64,000 nt of DNA, taken from Bacteroidota bacterium (lineage in GTDB: Bacteria > Bacteroidota > Bacteroidia > Sphingobacteriales > Sphingobacteriaceae). Positions 31,284 through 41,841 of the stretch are shown here, piece by piece (the stretch's first letter is position 1; each line of letters begins with the position of its first letter). The stretch is taken from the NCBI GenBank assembly GCA_013286325.1, contig JABDFZ010000002.1, positions 1-64,000 on the forward strand, written 5' to 3'. A model generated the notes under the pieces. That model had not been told where the DNA came from. It searched no databases and saw only the letters and a program-made list of their open reading frames with translations. The translations under genes were made by a program, and so were the position numbers.

Positions 31284-32132
31284 ATGGAAGAGTTACGGCC
31301 CTTGTTAATTACGTACGCTTATAATTTGTTAGGTGTTTTAGAAGAGGCAGAAGATGTGGTTCAGGATGTGTTTCTTAAATTTATTCAAATAGAGACACAA
31401 AATATACAGGATAAAAAAGCTTACCTGGTGCGTATGGTGATTAACCATTCAATCAATCAAAAGAAAAAGTTAAACAAAAAAATAATTGCATACCCGGGCG
31501 ACTGGCTGCCTGAACCTGTTGCCACTAACAAAACTGACGACGGTATAAACCGGAAAGAAATACTATCGTATTCATTAATGGTGCTGCTCGAAAGGCTGGA
31601 CCCCAAAGAGCGTGCAGTATTCATCCTGAAGGAGGCTTATGATTACGATCATAAAGAAATTGCAGCCGTATTGGCAATCAGCCACGATAATTCAAGGCAA
31701 TTGTTAAGTAGGGCCAAAAAGCAACTTAAAGTCGATACATCTGTACCTGAAAAAAACAAGTATGACAATGATCTCAATAAATTCCTGGAGATCATTCAAA
31801 AAGCAGACATGCAAAAACTAGAGCAGATGCTGTATGAAGGTATTGCTATAACTTCAGATGGTGGCGGCAAGGTACTGGCTGCAATAAAGGTAGTATCAGG
31901 CAGGAAGCTGGGGATGTTAATGCTGACTAATCTTTATAAAAAATTCCATAAATGGCAAATGATGATTGGAGAAGTTAACCATTCACCCGCATTGTTATAT
32001 TATGAAAAAGAAAAGCTGGTTAACTGCCAGGTTTTTACTTTCGCTAATAGCGTTTTAATCAATGTGTACTTTATAAGGAATCCGGATAAACTTAAATTTC
32101 TCCAAAAAAACCTTTCATTATTGTCACAGTAA
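31284..32132 (+). CDS. ECF41-type sigma factor with SnoaL-like C-terminal regulatory domain
   Basis: Sigma region 2/4 plus WLPEP, DGGGK and NPDKL motifs. Confidence 0.92.
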   Translation: MEELRPLLITYAYNLLGVLEEAEDVVQDVFLKFIQIETQNIQDKKAYLVRMVINHSINQKKKLNKKIIAYPGDWLPEPVATNKTDDGINRKEILSYSLMVLLERLDPKERAVFILKEAYDYDHKEIAAVLAISHDNSRQLLSRAKKQLKVDTSVPEKNKYDNDLNKFLEIIQKADMQKLEQMLYEGIAITSDGGGKVLAAIKVVSGRKLGMLMLTNLYKKFHKWQMMIGEVNHSPALLYYEKEKLVNCQVFTFANSVLINVYFIRNPDKLKFLQKNLSLLSQ

Positions 32133-32148
32133 AATGGCCGTATTTGTC
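32122..32148 (+). promoter_or_regulatory. Candidate ECF41 target promoter TGTCACA-N16-TGTC
   Basis: TGTCACA 32122-32128 overlapping the end of the sigma CDS, TGTC 32145-32148, downstream ATG 32176. Confidence 0.6.
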
Positions 32149-32175
32149 TATAGAACCATATAATTTTTTAGTACT

Positions 32176-32625
32176 ATGGAAAGAATACAAAGTCACGAAA
32201 TCCCAAAGGGACTAATGGAAGCCATGCGGCAGGTAGAAACTTATTTGCGCGGAACATCGGTCGATTACTCGTTGTATAAACTGTTAAAAGTCAGGGTTTC
32301 ACAGATAAACGGATGCGCCTATTGCCTTGATATGCATTATAAAGAAGCAATGCATGCAGGTGAGTCAGTTTCGCGGCTGATGCTGCTATCAACCTGGCGC
32401 GAAGCACCAATTTACACACCAAAAGAAAAAGTAGTGCTTGATTTTGCTGAAAAACTAACCCGGATTGCGACAGAAGACCTGCCGGAAGATTTGCACGACG
32501 AGCTAAAGAAGTTCTTCTCAATAGAGGATATTGCAAATCTTTCACTTGCTACCGCACAAATCAACTCATGGAACCGGATTATGCGTTCATTCGGGACAAC
32601 AGCAGGTAACTATAAAGTTCAATAA
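32176..32625 (+). CDS. Carboxymuconolactone decarboxylase / AhpD-like protein
   Basis: LKVRVSQINGCAYCLDMHYKEAMHAGES. Confidence 0.94.
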   Translation: MERIQSHEIPKGLMEAMRQVETYLRGTSVDYSLYKLLKVRVSQINGCAYCLDMHYKEAMHAGESVSRLMLLSTWREAPIYTPKEKVVLDFAEKLTRIATEDLPEDLHDELKKFFSIEDIANLSLATAQINSWNRIMRSFGTTAGNYKVQ

Positions 32626-32688
32626 GAATAAGAAAAACGTAAATGCATCAACGATGGCTATAGTTATTCGCCAAGCCGTTGATGCATT

Positions 32689-34137
32689 TTATGGTTGCTG
32701 CAAACTCAATTTTCTGAGTCTTTGCAGTAATAGGACTATAATTACAAGGTAGATGGTCATGAAAATTAAGGAGAAAGCATACGCAGTAGAAAAACTTATA
32801 GCGCGGCTTTGAAGGCACGAGAGAAAAATACCGCCAATTATGCTTACACCCAATGCCGAACCAAGCTGCTGAACAGTAGAATAAACCCCGCCTGCCGTGC
32901 CTGCAAACCGGGAATGAACACCCTTTAACGAAACATTCATTAATGAAGGTAACACAAGGCCATTACCTACTCCGTAAATAGCAAGCAGCAACGCAAGTAC
33001 AATATACGATGGCTGATTTATATTAAAATAAATAGTCTGCCCTATAAATGAGGCCCCCATTAGTAAACAGCCGTATTGAAGCATCCTTACGCCATAGCGC
33101 GATGCGTTTTTTATTGACCAGTAAGCAGCCAGCATAAAGCCCAGCCCAAAAACAGAAAAAAAGTAGCTGGATACCTTTGCCGAAAAGTGATATCCGTTTT
33201 GTAAAAGCAACGCGCAGTTTAGCAAAAAGCCATTATGCACCCCAAAAAAGAAAAGCACGCTTAACAAGCCCAGGTTGAAGTTTTTCACTGAAAATAATTC
33301 CATATTGATCAACGGAGATCTGTTTAAATGGGTTTTATTTCTTTGGTCCATGATGAATACTATCAATAAAATAATAGAGAAAGCCAGCATAATAATCGAC
33401 CATAACGGGAAACCTAATTCCCTGCCCCTTGTAATAGGCACAACAAGGGTAGATAAGCCGACCGTTAACAAGGCAATCCCCGAATAATCAAACTTCCGCA
33501 TCTGTTCTTCTTTCGATTCATTAAGTAAAAATGCCGCAGCAACGGTGGCTATAATTCCAAGGGGGATATTGATCAGGAAGATTAACCGCCAGCTATCAGT
33601 AATCAGGTGCGATGAAATAAAATAACCGCCCAGTAGCTGCCCTATAATTGCAGCCAGGCCTGAGCAAATACCAAAAATGCCGTAGGCTTTATCCCGCTTT
33701 TTACCATCCTGAAAATACAAATGGATCAATGTATATGATTGCGGCCCCGTAAATGCAGCCGAAACACCCTGCAAAAACCTGAAAATAATTAACTGCTGAA
33801 TAGTATGCGCCCATCCGCACCCTGCCGATGCTATGGTAAACGCAATAATACCAACACAAAATATTCGTTTACGGCCATACCTGTCGCCGGCACGGCTGCC
33901 GGTAATTAAAAAAATAGTATAGCCAATTAAATATGCAGCAACTATTAACTGCACATAAGCAGCAGTGGAATGATAATAGTTTTGAATAGTTGGCAAAGCC
34001 ACATTCACAATAAAAATGTCAATGATTATCATGCTCGGGGCAAATAAAATAATACCAAGCGAGATCCATGGGTTTTGTCTGTATTTCAAAAATCGAACAG
34101 ACTGGTTTGTATTTATCATGATAAAAAAATTATGCAA
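32689..34137 (-). CDS. MFS transporter, DHA2-like
   Basis: About 14 TM segments; GSRAGDRYGRKRIFCVGIIAFTIAS; start may be inner Met at 34119. Confidence 0.92.
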   Translation of the reverse strand: MHNFFIMINTNQSVRFLKYRQNPWISLGIILFAPSMIIIDIFIVNVALPTIQNYYHSTAAYVQLIVAAYLIGYTIFLITGSRAGDRYGRKRIFCVGIIAFTIASAGCGWAHTIQQLIIFRFLQGVSAAFTGPQSYTLIHLYFQDGKKRDKAYGIFGICSGLAAIIGQLLGGYFISSHLITDSWRLIFLINIPLGIIATVAAAFLLNESKEEQMRKFDYSGIALLTVGLSTLVVPITRGRELGFPLWSIIMLAFSIILLIVFIMDQRNKTHLNRSPLINMELFSVKNFNLGLLSVLFFFGVHNGFLLNCALLLQNGYHFSAKVSSYFFSVFGLGFMLAAYWSIKNASRYGVRMLQYGCLLMGASFIGQTIYFNINQPSYIVLALLLAIYGVGNGLVLPSLMNVSLKGVHSRFAGTAGGVYSTVQQLGSALGVSIIGGIFLSCLQSRAISFSTAYAFSLIFMTIYLVIIVLLLQRLRKLSLQQP

Positions 34138-34693
34138 TTAAATTGGAAACAATTTTCCGGGTACGTTCTATAGGCGCAGTAGATTTTAATAAAGAAGACT
34201 CAATGCCGCAGCCTTCATAAAGGGTATAGATCATTTCTGTTAATTCTTTTTGCCTGTCAGCGTTAATTTGCGGAATAAGTGATAATTGTTTGCTGATAAA
34301 TGATTTTACGGCTGATTTATATTGACGGATCAGTTCAGCAGCCCTTTCTTCCAGATTTGGTAATTCATAGGCGAGGCGTACAAAAGCGCAGCCTTTATAT
34401 TGCTTTTTAATAGCTGATTGTTTGCGGTAATCAAATAATGTTAGCATGTTTTTTTTCGGATCTTGTTCATCCCCAACTAATTTGTATAAACCTTCAAACC
34501 ATTCCTTATTCGAAACAAGAAGGTATTCTATGAGCAAGTCTTCCTTCGATTTAAAATGCTGATAAAGGCTCGATTTGGCAATATCAGCTTCTTCAATAAT
34601 CTGGTTAATGCCGGTTGCCAGGTAACCTTGTTCATAAAACAACCTGCAGGAGTTGTCCACTATTCTTTCTCTAACGCCTGATGCTTTTTTCAT
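34130..34693 (-). CDS. TetR/AcrR family regulator
   Basis: ATGINQIIEEADIAKSSLYQHFKSKEDLLIEYL; overlaps MFS ORF. Confidence 0.93.
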   Translation of the reverse strand: MKKASGVRERIVDNSCRLFYEQGYLATGINQIIEEADIAKSSLYQHFKSKEDLLIEYLLVSNKEWFEGLYKLVGDEQDPKKNMLTLFDYRKQSAIKKQYKGCAFVRLAYELPNLEERAAELIRQYKSAVKSFISKQLSLIPQINADRQKELTEMIYTLYEGCGIESSLLKSTAPIERTRKIVSNLIA

Positions 34694-34869
34694 CTGCCAA
34701 AACTAAACACTAATTAAAAAACATACAAGTCTGTCTGATTTTTAATTCTCTTTTTTACAAACAGATGAAACACATGGCATAGGCTTTACAAAACATACAT
34801 TTACATCCTGCATTTATTCTATCTTTAGACCGCAATTATATACCCGGAAGTATCCATCGATAGCCCTTT

Positions 34870-36864
34870 ATGAAACGCTTTTATTTTATTTTAACCATTG
34901 TTTGTATAACCATGCTCGCATCTTTTAAACCTGCTCAGCAAACCGACGCTTTTAATACTTATCCGGTATATTCCGGGAACGATCTCGGGGTTAATTATTC
35001 GCCAACACAAACGGTTTTTAAAGTTTGGGCTCCAAAGGCATCCGAAGTAAAATTACGGTTATATAGTGCCGGAGACGGTGGGGAAGCAATCAGTGCAACA
35101 AACATGATTAAAGGGATTGACGGCACCTGGCAATTAACAGTCAGCAAAAACCTGAAAAATAAATATTATACCTTCCAGGTTATGCAGGACGGCAAATGGT
35201 TGCTGGAGCGGCCCGATATTTATGCAAAAGCTGTTGGTGTTAACGGGAACCGTGGCATGATAGTGGACATGGCAGCCACCAATCCAGTAAATTGGAAAAA
35301 CGACAAAAAACCACCACTTAAAAACTTTACAGATATTATCCTTTACGAATTGCACATCCGGGATATTTCCATGAGCCCAAATTCAGGGATTCAACATAAA
35401 GGAAAATTTTTAGGGCTGGCAGAAACCGGTACTAAAAGCCCGGATGGCGAACCAACCGGACTCGACCACATCAAACAGCTTGGTGTAACGCATGTGCATT
35501 TGCTGCCCTCATTCGATTTTAACTCGGTTGATGAAACAACCCCGGAGGCTAATAAATACAATTGGGGTTACGATCCGTTGAATTATAATGTGCCCGAAGG
35601 AAGTTATTCAACCAACCCTTATGATGGTAACGTGCGGATAAAGGAATTTAAACAGATGGTACAAACCCTGCATAAAAACGGATTAAGGGTAATATTGGAT
35701 GTGGTTTATAACCATACCAGCGATATAAAAGGTTCAAATTTTAGCCAGTTTGCTCCCGGTTATTTTTACAGGCAAAACGCTGATGGCTCTTATGCCAACG
35801 GAACTGCCTGCGGTAACGAGGTAGCATCTGAAAGGGCTATGGTACGTAAATTCATGATCGAGTCGGTAGTATACTGGGCAAAAGAATATCACCTGGATGG
35901 TTTTCGGTTCGACTTAATGGGGGTACACGATATTGAAACCATGAACCAAATCAGTTCGACATTACATAAAATTGATCCAACCATTTTTATTTATGGCGAA
36001 GGCTGGACGGCAGGAAATACGCCGTTGCCCGAAGATCAGCGCGCCATAAAAAAGAATATGGCTAAACTTAATGAAGTTGCTGCCTTTGGCGACGACCTGC
36101 GCGATGGCTTAAAAGGTGGCTGGAGCGATATAAAAGAAAAAGGCTTTGTAAGCGGAGCTACTGATAAAGCCGAAAGTGTAAAATTCGGTATAGTGGCTGC
36201 TACACCTAACCCTCAGGTTGATTATAGCAAAGTAAATTACTCAAAAGCTCCATGGGCTGCAGAGCCATTTCAAGCCATAACTTATGTATCTTGTCATGAC
36301 GATAATACCTTATTCGACAGGTTGAAAATATCAAACCCCAATGCTACAGAAGCCGATCTGATTAAAATGGATAAGCTTGCAAATGCAATTGTGCTTACTT
36401 CGCAGGGTGTTGCGTTTTTACATTCAGGCGCCGAGCTATTGCGAACCAAGCAGGGTATCGCCAACTCTTATAATTCTCCCGATTCTATCAATCAAATTGA
36501 TTGGGCCCGTAAAACCAGGTACAAAGCAGTGTTTGATTATTATAAAGGCCTGGTCGCTTTGCGGAAGGGTCACGCTGCATTCCGCATGCCATCAACCAAA
36601 ATGATCCAGGATAACTTAAAATTTATAGAAACTAATGACCCCGGTTTAATAACTTACCAGATAAGCAACAATGCAAACGGAGATAAATGGAAAAACATCC
36701 TGGTGATTTTAAATGGAGGAGCAACCAGCAAGCCTGTTAAGGTGCCAAAAGGTAAATGGACTTTAGTTGCTGATGAAAATACTATAAACGAGAAGGGAAT
36801 AAAGCCTGTAAGCGGAGAAATAACCATTCCTGGTACTACGGCATATGTTTTATTTAGTAACTAA
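34870..36864 (+). CDS. Type I pullulanase (CBM48-GH13)
   Basis: YNWGYDPLNYNVPEGSYSTNPYDG, VILDVVYNHT, DGFRFDLMGVHD. Confidence 0.95.
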   Translation: MKRFYFILTIVCITMLASFKPAQQTDAFNTYPVYSGNDLGVNYSPTQTVFKVWAPKASEVKLRLYSAGDGGEAISATNMIKGIDGTWQLTVSKNLKNKYYTFQVMQDGKWLLERPDIYAKAVGVNGNRGMIVDMAATNPVNWKNDKKPPLKNFTDIILYELHIRDISMSPNSGIQHKGKFLGLAETGTKSPDGEPTGLDHIKQLGVTHVHLLPSFDFNSVDETTPEANKYNWGYDPLNYNVPEGSYSTNPYDGNVRIKEFKQMVQTLHKNGLRVILDVVYNHTSDIKGSNFSQFAPGYFYRQNADGSYANGTACGNEVASERAMVRKFMIESVVYWAKEYHLDGFRFDLMGVHDIETMNQISSTLHKIDPTIFIYGEGWTAGNTPLPEDQRAIKKNMAKLNEVAAFGDDLRDGLKGGWSDIKEKGFVSGATDKAESVKFGIVAATPNPQVDYSKVNYSKAPWAAEPFQAITYVSCHDDNTLFDRLKISNPNATEADLIKMDKLANAIVLTSQGVAFLHSGAELLRTKQGIANSYNSPDSINQIDWARKTRYKAVFDYYKGLVALRKGHAAFRMPSTKMIQDNLKFIETNDPGLITYQISNNANGDKWKNILVILNGGATSKPVKVPKGKWTLVADENTINEKGIKPVSGEITIPGTTAYVLFSN

Positions 36865-36870
36865 TAACAA

Positions 36871-37236
36871 TTAGGCCGCCAATTGATACTCTACCTTTTC
36901 AATTAAACAATTAATATCAAAGGGTTTGTGTAATACATCATCAGGTGCGCCTTTCTTATTTAATGATTCGTCGATTGATTCATCACCCGAACACATAATG
37001 ACCGGCAAGTTTTTAGTGGTCTTGTTAAGTTTTATTAATTGGCATACTTCCCGCCCATCAATGCCAGGTAATATGGCATCCAATATAACGAGGTCTGGAT
37101 TATTAGCTTTGATATTATTGAACACTTCGCTGCCATTTGATACAGCAAATACCTCATATCCATTACTAATTAATATGTAGGTCATCACTTCTATCATCAA
37201 CTCATTATCATCTACTATTAATATTTTCTTTGGCAT
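36871..37236 (-). CDS. Single-domain response regulator
   Basis: ILIVDDNELM, PDLVILDAILPGIDG, DDVLHKPFD. Confidence 0.92.
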   Translation of the reverse strand: MPKKILIVDDNELMIEVMTYILISNGYEVFAVSNGSEVFNNIKANNPDLVILDAILPGIDGREVCQLIKLNKTTKNLPVIMCSGDESIDESLNKKGAPDDVLHKPFDINCLIEKVEYQLAA

Positions 37237-37431
37237 CAGCTTACTGTTTTAACATTCGGATATTATTATAGCACAAAGTATATGCCAATTACTATAACAT
37301 AAAATATAACTGTTTAGTTTTGAGGTTTTAATACTTAGGTAGTTATATTTACATCGTATTAAAACTAATTTTAAAACACAATACACAACTTTTACTACAT
37401 TTAGTGGCTACAAAAACCGATTTGCGTAAAA

Positions 37432-38442
37432 ATGGATAATATTAATATTAAGATACTTGCGAAGGAATTAAATATCTCAACTTCTACCATTTCAAGAGCA
37501 TTTAACGGCAGCCCGGATATTAATAAGGACACTAAAGAGAAAATTTTAGCATTTGCCCGCGAACATAATTTTTTACCAAACCACTATGCCAGTAACCTGC
37601 GCGATAAAAAAAGCCGCACCCTTGCTGTAATAGTTCCCGAAATAGCGAACGACTTTTTTTCGCAGGCTATAAACGGCATTGAGGAGGTTGCCCGTAAAAA
37701 GGGTTTTTATATTTTACTGTACCGCACGGATGACGTTTTTGAAAAGGAAGTATCGTTTGTAAATTATTTAAATAATGGTAAGGTTGATGGTATCATCATG
37801 TCGGTATCAGGTGAGGCCAACGATCATAATTACCTGCGTAAGCTGGAGCAAAAAAACGTCCCCGTAGTATTTTTCGATCGTGTTTATGAAGATATTGAAG
37901 CGGCAAAGGTTACCACGAATGACTATGACAGCAGCTTTGCCGCCACCGAGCATTTGCTCGAGACCGGCTGTAAAAAAATAGCGTACCTGGTTATAAATAA
38001 AAGTATTTCCATCGGTAAGGTACGTATGCAGGGTTATGTTGACGCCCTGCAAAAACACAACGTCCCTTTTGACGATAGCCTGGTAATTGACTGCAGCAAC
38101 GACGAAAAAATTAACTATACAATACTAAAAAAAGTATTGGAAGAGAAAAAACCTGACGGCATATTCAGCTCGGTTGAACGCCTCGCTTTTGCTACTTATT
38201 ACGTGTGTTACGATATGAATATCGATATCCCGCGCGATTTGAAGATCATCAGTTTTTCGAGCCTTGGGATTGCGCCATTACTATGCCCTGCCCTTTCAAC
38301 CATTACACAGCCTGCTTATGAAATGGGCATAAAAGCCGCTACCTTGTTATTTGATGAGCTCGAAAAAAAGGGAGTTGGCGTTCAGAAAAAGGAGCACGTT
38401 TTAAAGTCGAAATTATTTATACGGAAATCTTCCGGAGGATGA
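37432..38442 (+). CDS. LacI family transcriptional regulator
   Basis: INIKILAKELNISTSTISRAFNGSPDINKDTKEKI; periplasmic-binding-like domain. Confidence 0.95.
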   Translation: MDNINIKILAKELNISTSTISRAFNGSPDINKDTKEKILAFAREHNFLPNHYASNLRDKKSRTLAVIVPEIANDFFSQAINGIEEVARKKGFYILLYRTDDVFEKEVSFVNYLNNGKVDGIIMSVSGEANDHNYLRKLEQKNVPVVFFDRVYEDIEAAKVTTNDYDSSFAATEHLLETGCKKIAYLVINKSISIGKVRMQGYVDALQKHNVPFDDSLVIDCSNDEKINYTILKKVLEEKKPDGIFSSVERLAFATYYVCYDMNIDIPRDLKIISFSSLGIAPLLCPALSTITQPAYEMGIKAATLLFDELEKKGVGVQKKEHVLKSKLFIRKSSGG

Positions 38443-38588
38443 TAAATATTGTTTGCAGTTGCCGGTGTGCAGTTTGCAGTTATATGTTTGAAATATTCTG
38501 CTAAACCTCCTATGGTTAATCGGCGCAGGCATGAATAGCACATTCAGATACATTAAACAATTTTGAACAATGGGTTTATCGGCTATTT

Positions 38589-38687
38589 TTGGCTAAAGCC
38601 CAAACGCTATATTATCTCTGTATCCGTCCCATAAATGGGACGGCAATGAATCCTGTTTTTTTCATTGCCGTTGGCTTTAGCCAACGG
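38589..38687. repeat. Nested multi-hairpin intergenic element
   Basis: TTGGCTAAAGCC (38589-38600) / GGCTTTAGCCAA (38673-38684); GTCCCATAAATGGGAC; CGGCAATGAA / TTCATTGCCG; CCGTTGGCT-TT-AGCCAACGG. Confidence 0.8.
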
Positions 38688-38789
38688 TAGAGATGACCAA
38701 ATGGGGGCTTCAGCCAAATACTATTCAATATTTTATACGCTTGCTTTGGTGAATCATACAAGCCTTACAGTCATTTAAACTATACTTTG

Positions 38790-38797
38790 TACATTTG
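38790..38797 (+). promoter_or_regulatory. Bacteroidota -7 element TACATTTG, 4 nt before hisS ATG
   Basis: Exact TAnnTTTG; ATG at 38802. Confidence 0.6.
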
Positions 38798-38801
38798 CCG
38801 C

Positions 38802-40178
38802 ATGGCATCCATCAAACCATCAGTACCAAAAGGCACCCGCGACTTTTCACCTACCGAAATGGTAAGGCGTAATTTTATTTTCGATACCATTAAAAGCGTT
38901 TTCCGCAAATATGGTTATCAGCAGATAGAAACGCCGACGATGGAAAAGCTCTCTACGCTTACTGGTAAGTATGGAGAAGAGGGGGATAAGCTTATTTTTA
39001 AGATACTGAATAATGGTGATTTTTTGGCTGATGCCGGTATTACAGAATCAAGCATTACAACAGATAGCAAAAAGCTGGCATTTCAAATCTGCGAAAAAGC
39101 CCTCCGCTATGATCTTACTGTCCCCTTTGCCCGTTACGTTGTACAGCACCAAAATGAGATAACTTTCCCATTCAAGCGCTTTCAGGTGCAGCCTGTTTGG
39201 CGCGCCGATAGGCCGCAGAAAGGGCGCTATCGCGAATTTTACCAATGTGATGCCGATGTAGTGGGATCTGAATCATTATTAAACGAAGCTGAATTTGTGA
39301 TGATCTACGACGAAGCTTTAAGCAAGCTTGGGTTAAAAGATTTCACCATAAAAATCAATAATAGAAAAATACTATCAGGTATCGCTGAAATTATAGATAA
39401 AGCTGATAACATCATTGATTTGACTGTGGCTATCGATAAACTGGATAAAATTGGCCTTGATGGTGTGATAAAAGAGTTAATGGAAAGAGGCTTTTCAGCA
39501 GGAGATATAGAAAAAATAAAACCTGTTATTTTACTCGAAGGATCGAATACTGAAAAACTGGTTAGCCTGCGTAAAGCATTGGTTAATTCAGCCACAGGTT
39601 TAAAAGGCTGCGACGAAATTGAAACCGTATTCAACTATATCGCAAACTGTCCGCTGCAAACTGCCAACTTAGAGCTTGATATTACACTCGCACGTGGGTT
39701 AAACTATTATACGGGAGCAATCTTCGAGGTGAAGACAAACGAAGTTGCTATGGGCAGTATCGGTGGTGGTGGCAGGTACGACGATCTTACGGGCATGTTT
39801 GGGCTTAAAGGCCTTACAGGAGTAGGTATTTCCTTTGGTGCCGACAGGATCTACGATGTAATGGAAGAGCTTAACCTGTTTCCCGAAACATCAAACCAAA
39901 CCACGCAATTGCTCATTTGCTGTTTTGATAAAGAAGGTGAAAATTTTGCCTTGCCCATCCTGCAGCAATTACGTAAGCAGGACATCAATGCAGAACTATA
40001 TCCGGCCGGAGCTAAATTGAAAAAGCAGCTGGACTATGCCAATAACAAAAACATCCCATTCACCATTATCATCGGCAGCGAAGAAATAGAGAGTGGCTTA
40101 CTTACCATAAAAAATATGCAAACCGGAACCCAGGGCAAATACACTGTCGATCAGATAGTAGGAACCATAACCCGGTAA
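38802..40178 (+). CDS. hisS: Histidine--tRNA ligase
   Basis: [56 protein letters not shown]. Confidence 0.97.
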   Translation: MASIKPSVPKGTRDFSPTEMVRRNFIFDTIKSVFRKYGYQQIETPTMEKLSTLTGKYGEEGDKLIFKILNNGDFLADAGITESSITTDSKKLAFQICEKALRYDLTVPFARYVVQHQNEITFPFKRFQVQPVWRADRPQKGRYREFYQCDADVVGSESLLNEAEFVMIYDEALSKLGLKDFTIKINNRKILSGIAEIIDKADNIIDLTVAIDKLDKIGLDGVIKELMERGFSAGDIEKIKPVILLEGSNTEKLVSLRKALVNSATGLKGCDEIETVFNYIANCPLQTANLELDITLARGLNYYTGAIFEVKTNEVAMGSIGGGGRYDDLTGMFGLKGLTGVGISFGADRIYDVMEELNLFPETSNQTTQLLICCFDKEGENFALPILQQLRKQDINAELYPAGAKLKKQLDYANNKNIPFTIIIGSEEIESGLLTIKNMQTGTQGKYTVDQIVGTITR

Positions 40179-40454
40179 ATTTTATAGTTCCACAACTTTT
40201 CCAACCCTACTTTACCGCTTGCGTAAGAGACGGTCGTACAGCGGAGTATTGGCGGAATAAATCTACACCCGCCAATGCATTAACTCCATCACTTCCATCT
40301 ACATTGTCCGCTTTAAAATACGCCTTACTATGTAACAATTACACACACCCATGCGTCTTAATATCAAAACAGATTTACCTATTTGTCAATTGGTAAATTG
40401 TCGTATTTTTACAAGTGCTGGCGATCAAATAGCTTTTAATTTGCGGTAACATCA

Positions 40455-40583
40455 ATGCTACTCGAAATGAAAATGCTGATTAAGATCCTGATTGTTCTTT
40501 TTACCTGTTTACACAACCTTATTAATATTGCAAATCACCATTTGTGCCCAATGGTGCTTTACATGCTAAAAATGTTTAAATAA
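40455..40583 (+). CDS. Putative 42-aa small hydrophobic ORF coupled by TAATG to the next gene
   Basis: MLLEMKMLIKILIVLFTCLHNLINIANHHLCPMVLYMLKMFK-TAA; stop overlaps the ATG at 40583. Confidence 0.35.
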   Translation: MLLEMKMLIKILIVLFTCLHNLINIANHHLCPMVLYMLKMFK

Positions 40584-41839
40584 TGTATAAATTTTTATCA
40601 GTTAGCATGCTGCTTTTATTAAGCAGCATACTCTATGGGCAAACCAACCAACAAAATTCAAAAAAAAAGGCAGATAGCTTATATCGAAAGAAAGACTATG
40701 CTAACGCTGCTCCGTTCTACCTTGCCGCCGCTGCAAAAGACGAATTTAAAATAAATAAACAGGCGTATTTTTACAGGGCTGCCCAATGCTATGCATTAAC
40801 AGGAAAAGCCGATAGCGCATTCGTTTTCTTAAATCTGTCTGTTAAAAACGGCAATAAAGACGTTGAAAATATAAAGACCGATCCCGGCCTTGCTTCCCTA
40901 TACCCTCTTCCGCAATGGCAGGTATTTGTTGCCTCCTTAAACCGCATCTCAAACAGTTCTCCCGATCCATATAAGGCAAAGCTGGTAACCACCGATGTGA
41001 AGAACTTCTGGAAAGCGTATGATCTTGGTCAAAAAGACACCGCGCACCGTGCAGAAATCTACAAAAAATATTACCTGGATGCAGGAACAGAAGGTCTGCA
41101 TGATTATTGGGCGCTCAAAGTAAAAAGCATGAAAACGTTTGTTGCCGTGCATGATAAAAAGCCGAACTTTTACGCAGCTATGCGGAAAAGCACCTTTGCT
41201 GTTGATTCGGAAAAGCCGGAAATACTGAAGTGCTTTGTGAAAATGAAAGAAATATACCCTGAAGCCCAGTTCCCTGATATCTATTTTGTAATGGGCTGCC
41301 TTACTTCGGCCGGTACTGTATCAGGGAACGGCCTCCTGTTGGGGGTTGATCAATGTGCCCGCACAGCCGATGTCCCGGTTAACGAGCTTTCCTTATGGGA
41401 GCAAAACAATAGTAAAGACCTTAAATATCTGTCTGGCCTCGTCTCGCACGAGATGGTGCATTTTAACCAGCAGAACTTAGCCGACGATACCACAACCCTG
41501 CAAATGGTACTGATAGAAGGTATGGCCGATTTTATAGGCGAAAAGGTATCCGGACAAATAGCAAATCAGCGGCTGCACACCTGGGCCAAAGGAAAAGAAA
41601 AGCAGGTTTGGGCAGAATTTGAAAAAGATATGTTATTAAACCGCGCATATAATTGGATAGGCAATGCAAAGCAGGAAACTAAAGATAAACCCGCTGATCT
41701 TGGTTATTGGATCGGCTACCAGATATGTAAAGCATATTACGATAAAAGCCCGGATAAAAAACAGGCTATAAAAGATATGCTGAATATCAAAAATTATAAA
41801 GATTTCTACGAAAAAAGCGGCGCTGATAAACTGTTTTAA
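40583..41839 (+). CDS. Secreted DUF2268-like putative Zn-dependent protease
   Basis: LSGLVSHEMVHFNQQNL (HEMVH), IEGMADFIGEKVSG; signal peptide. Confidence 0.75.
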   Translation: MYKFLSVSMLLLLSSILYGQTNQQNSKKKADSLYRKKDYANAAPFYLAAAAKDEFKINKQAYFYRAAQCYALTGKADSAFVFLNLSVKNGNKDVENIKTDPGLASLYPLPQWQVFVASLNRISNSSPDPYKAKLVTTDVKNFWKAYDLGQKDTAHRAEIYKKYYLDAGTEGLHDYWALKVKSMKTFVAVHDKKPNFYAAMRKSTFAVDSEKPEILKCFVKMKEIYPEAQFPDIYFVMGCLTSAGTVSGNGLLLGVDQCARTADVPVNELSLWEQNNSKDLKYLSGLVSHEMVHFNQQNLADDTTTLQMVLIEGMADFIGEKVSGQIANQRLHTWAKGKEKQVWAEFEKDMLLNRAYNWIGNAKQETKDKPADLGYWIGYQICKAYYDKSPDKKQAIKDMLNIKNYKDFYEKSGADKLF

Positions 41840-41841
41840 TA

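Noticed and set aside
36871-37236. Orphan response regulator as part of a novel system
   Set aside because: Single-domain response regulators without adjacent kinase are common; no unusual context.
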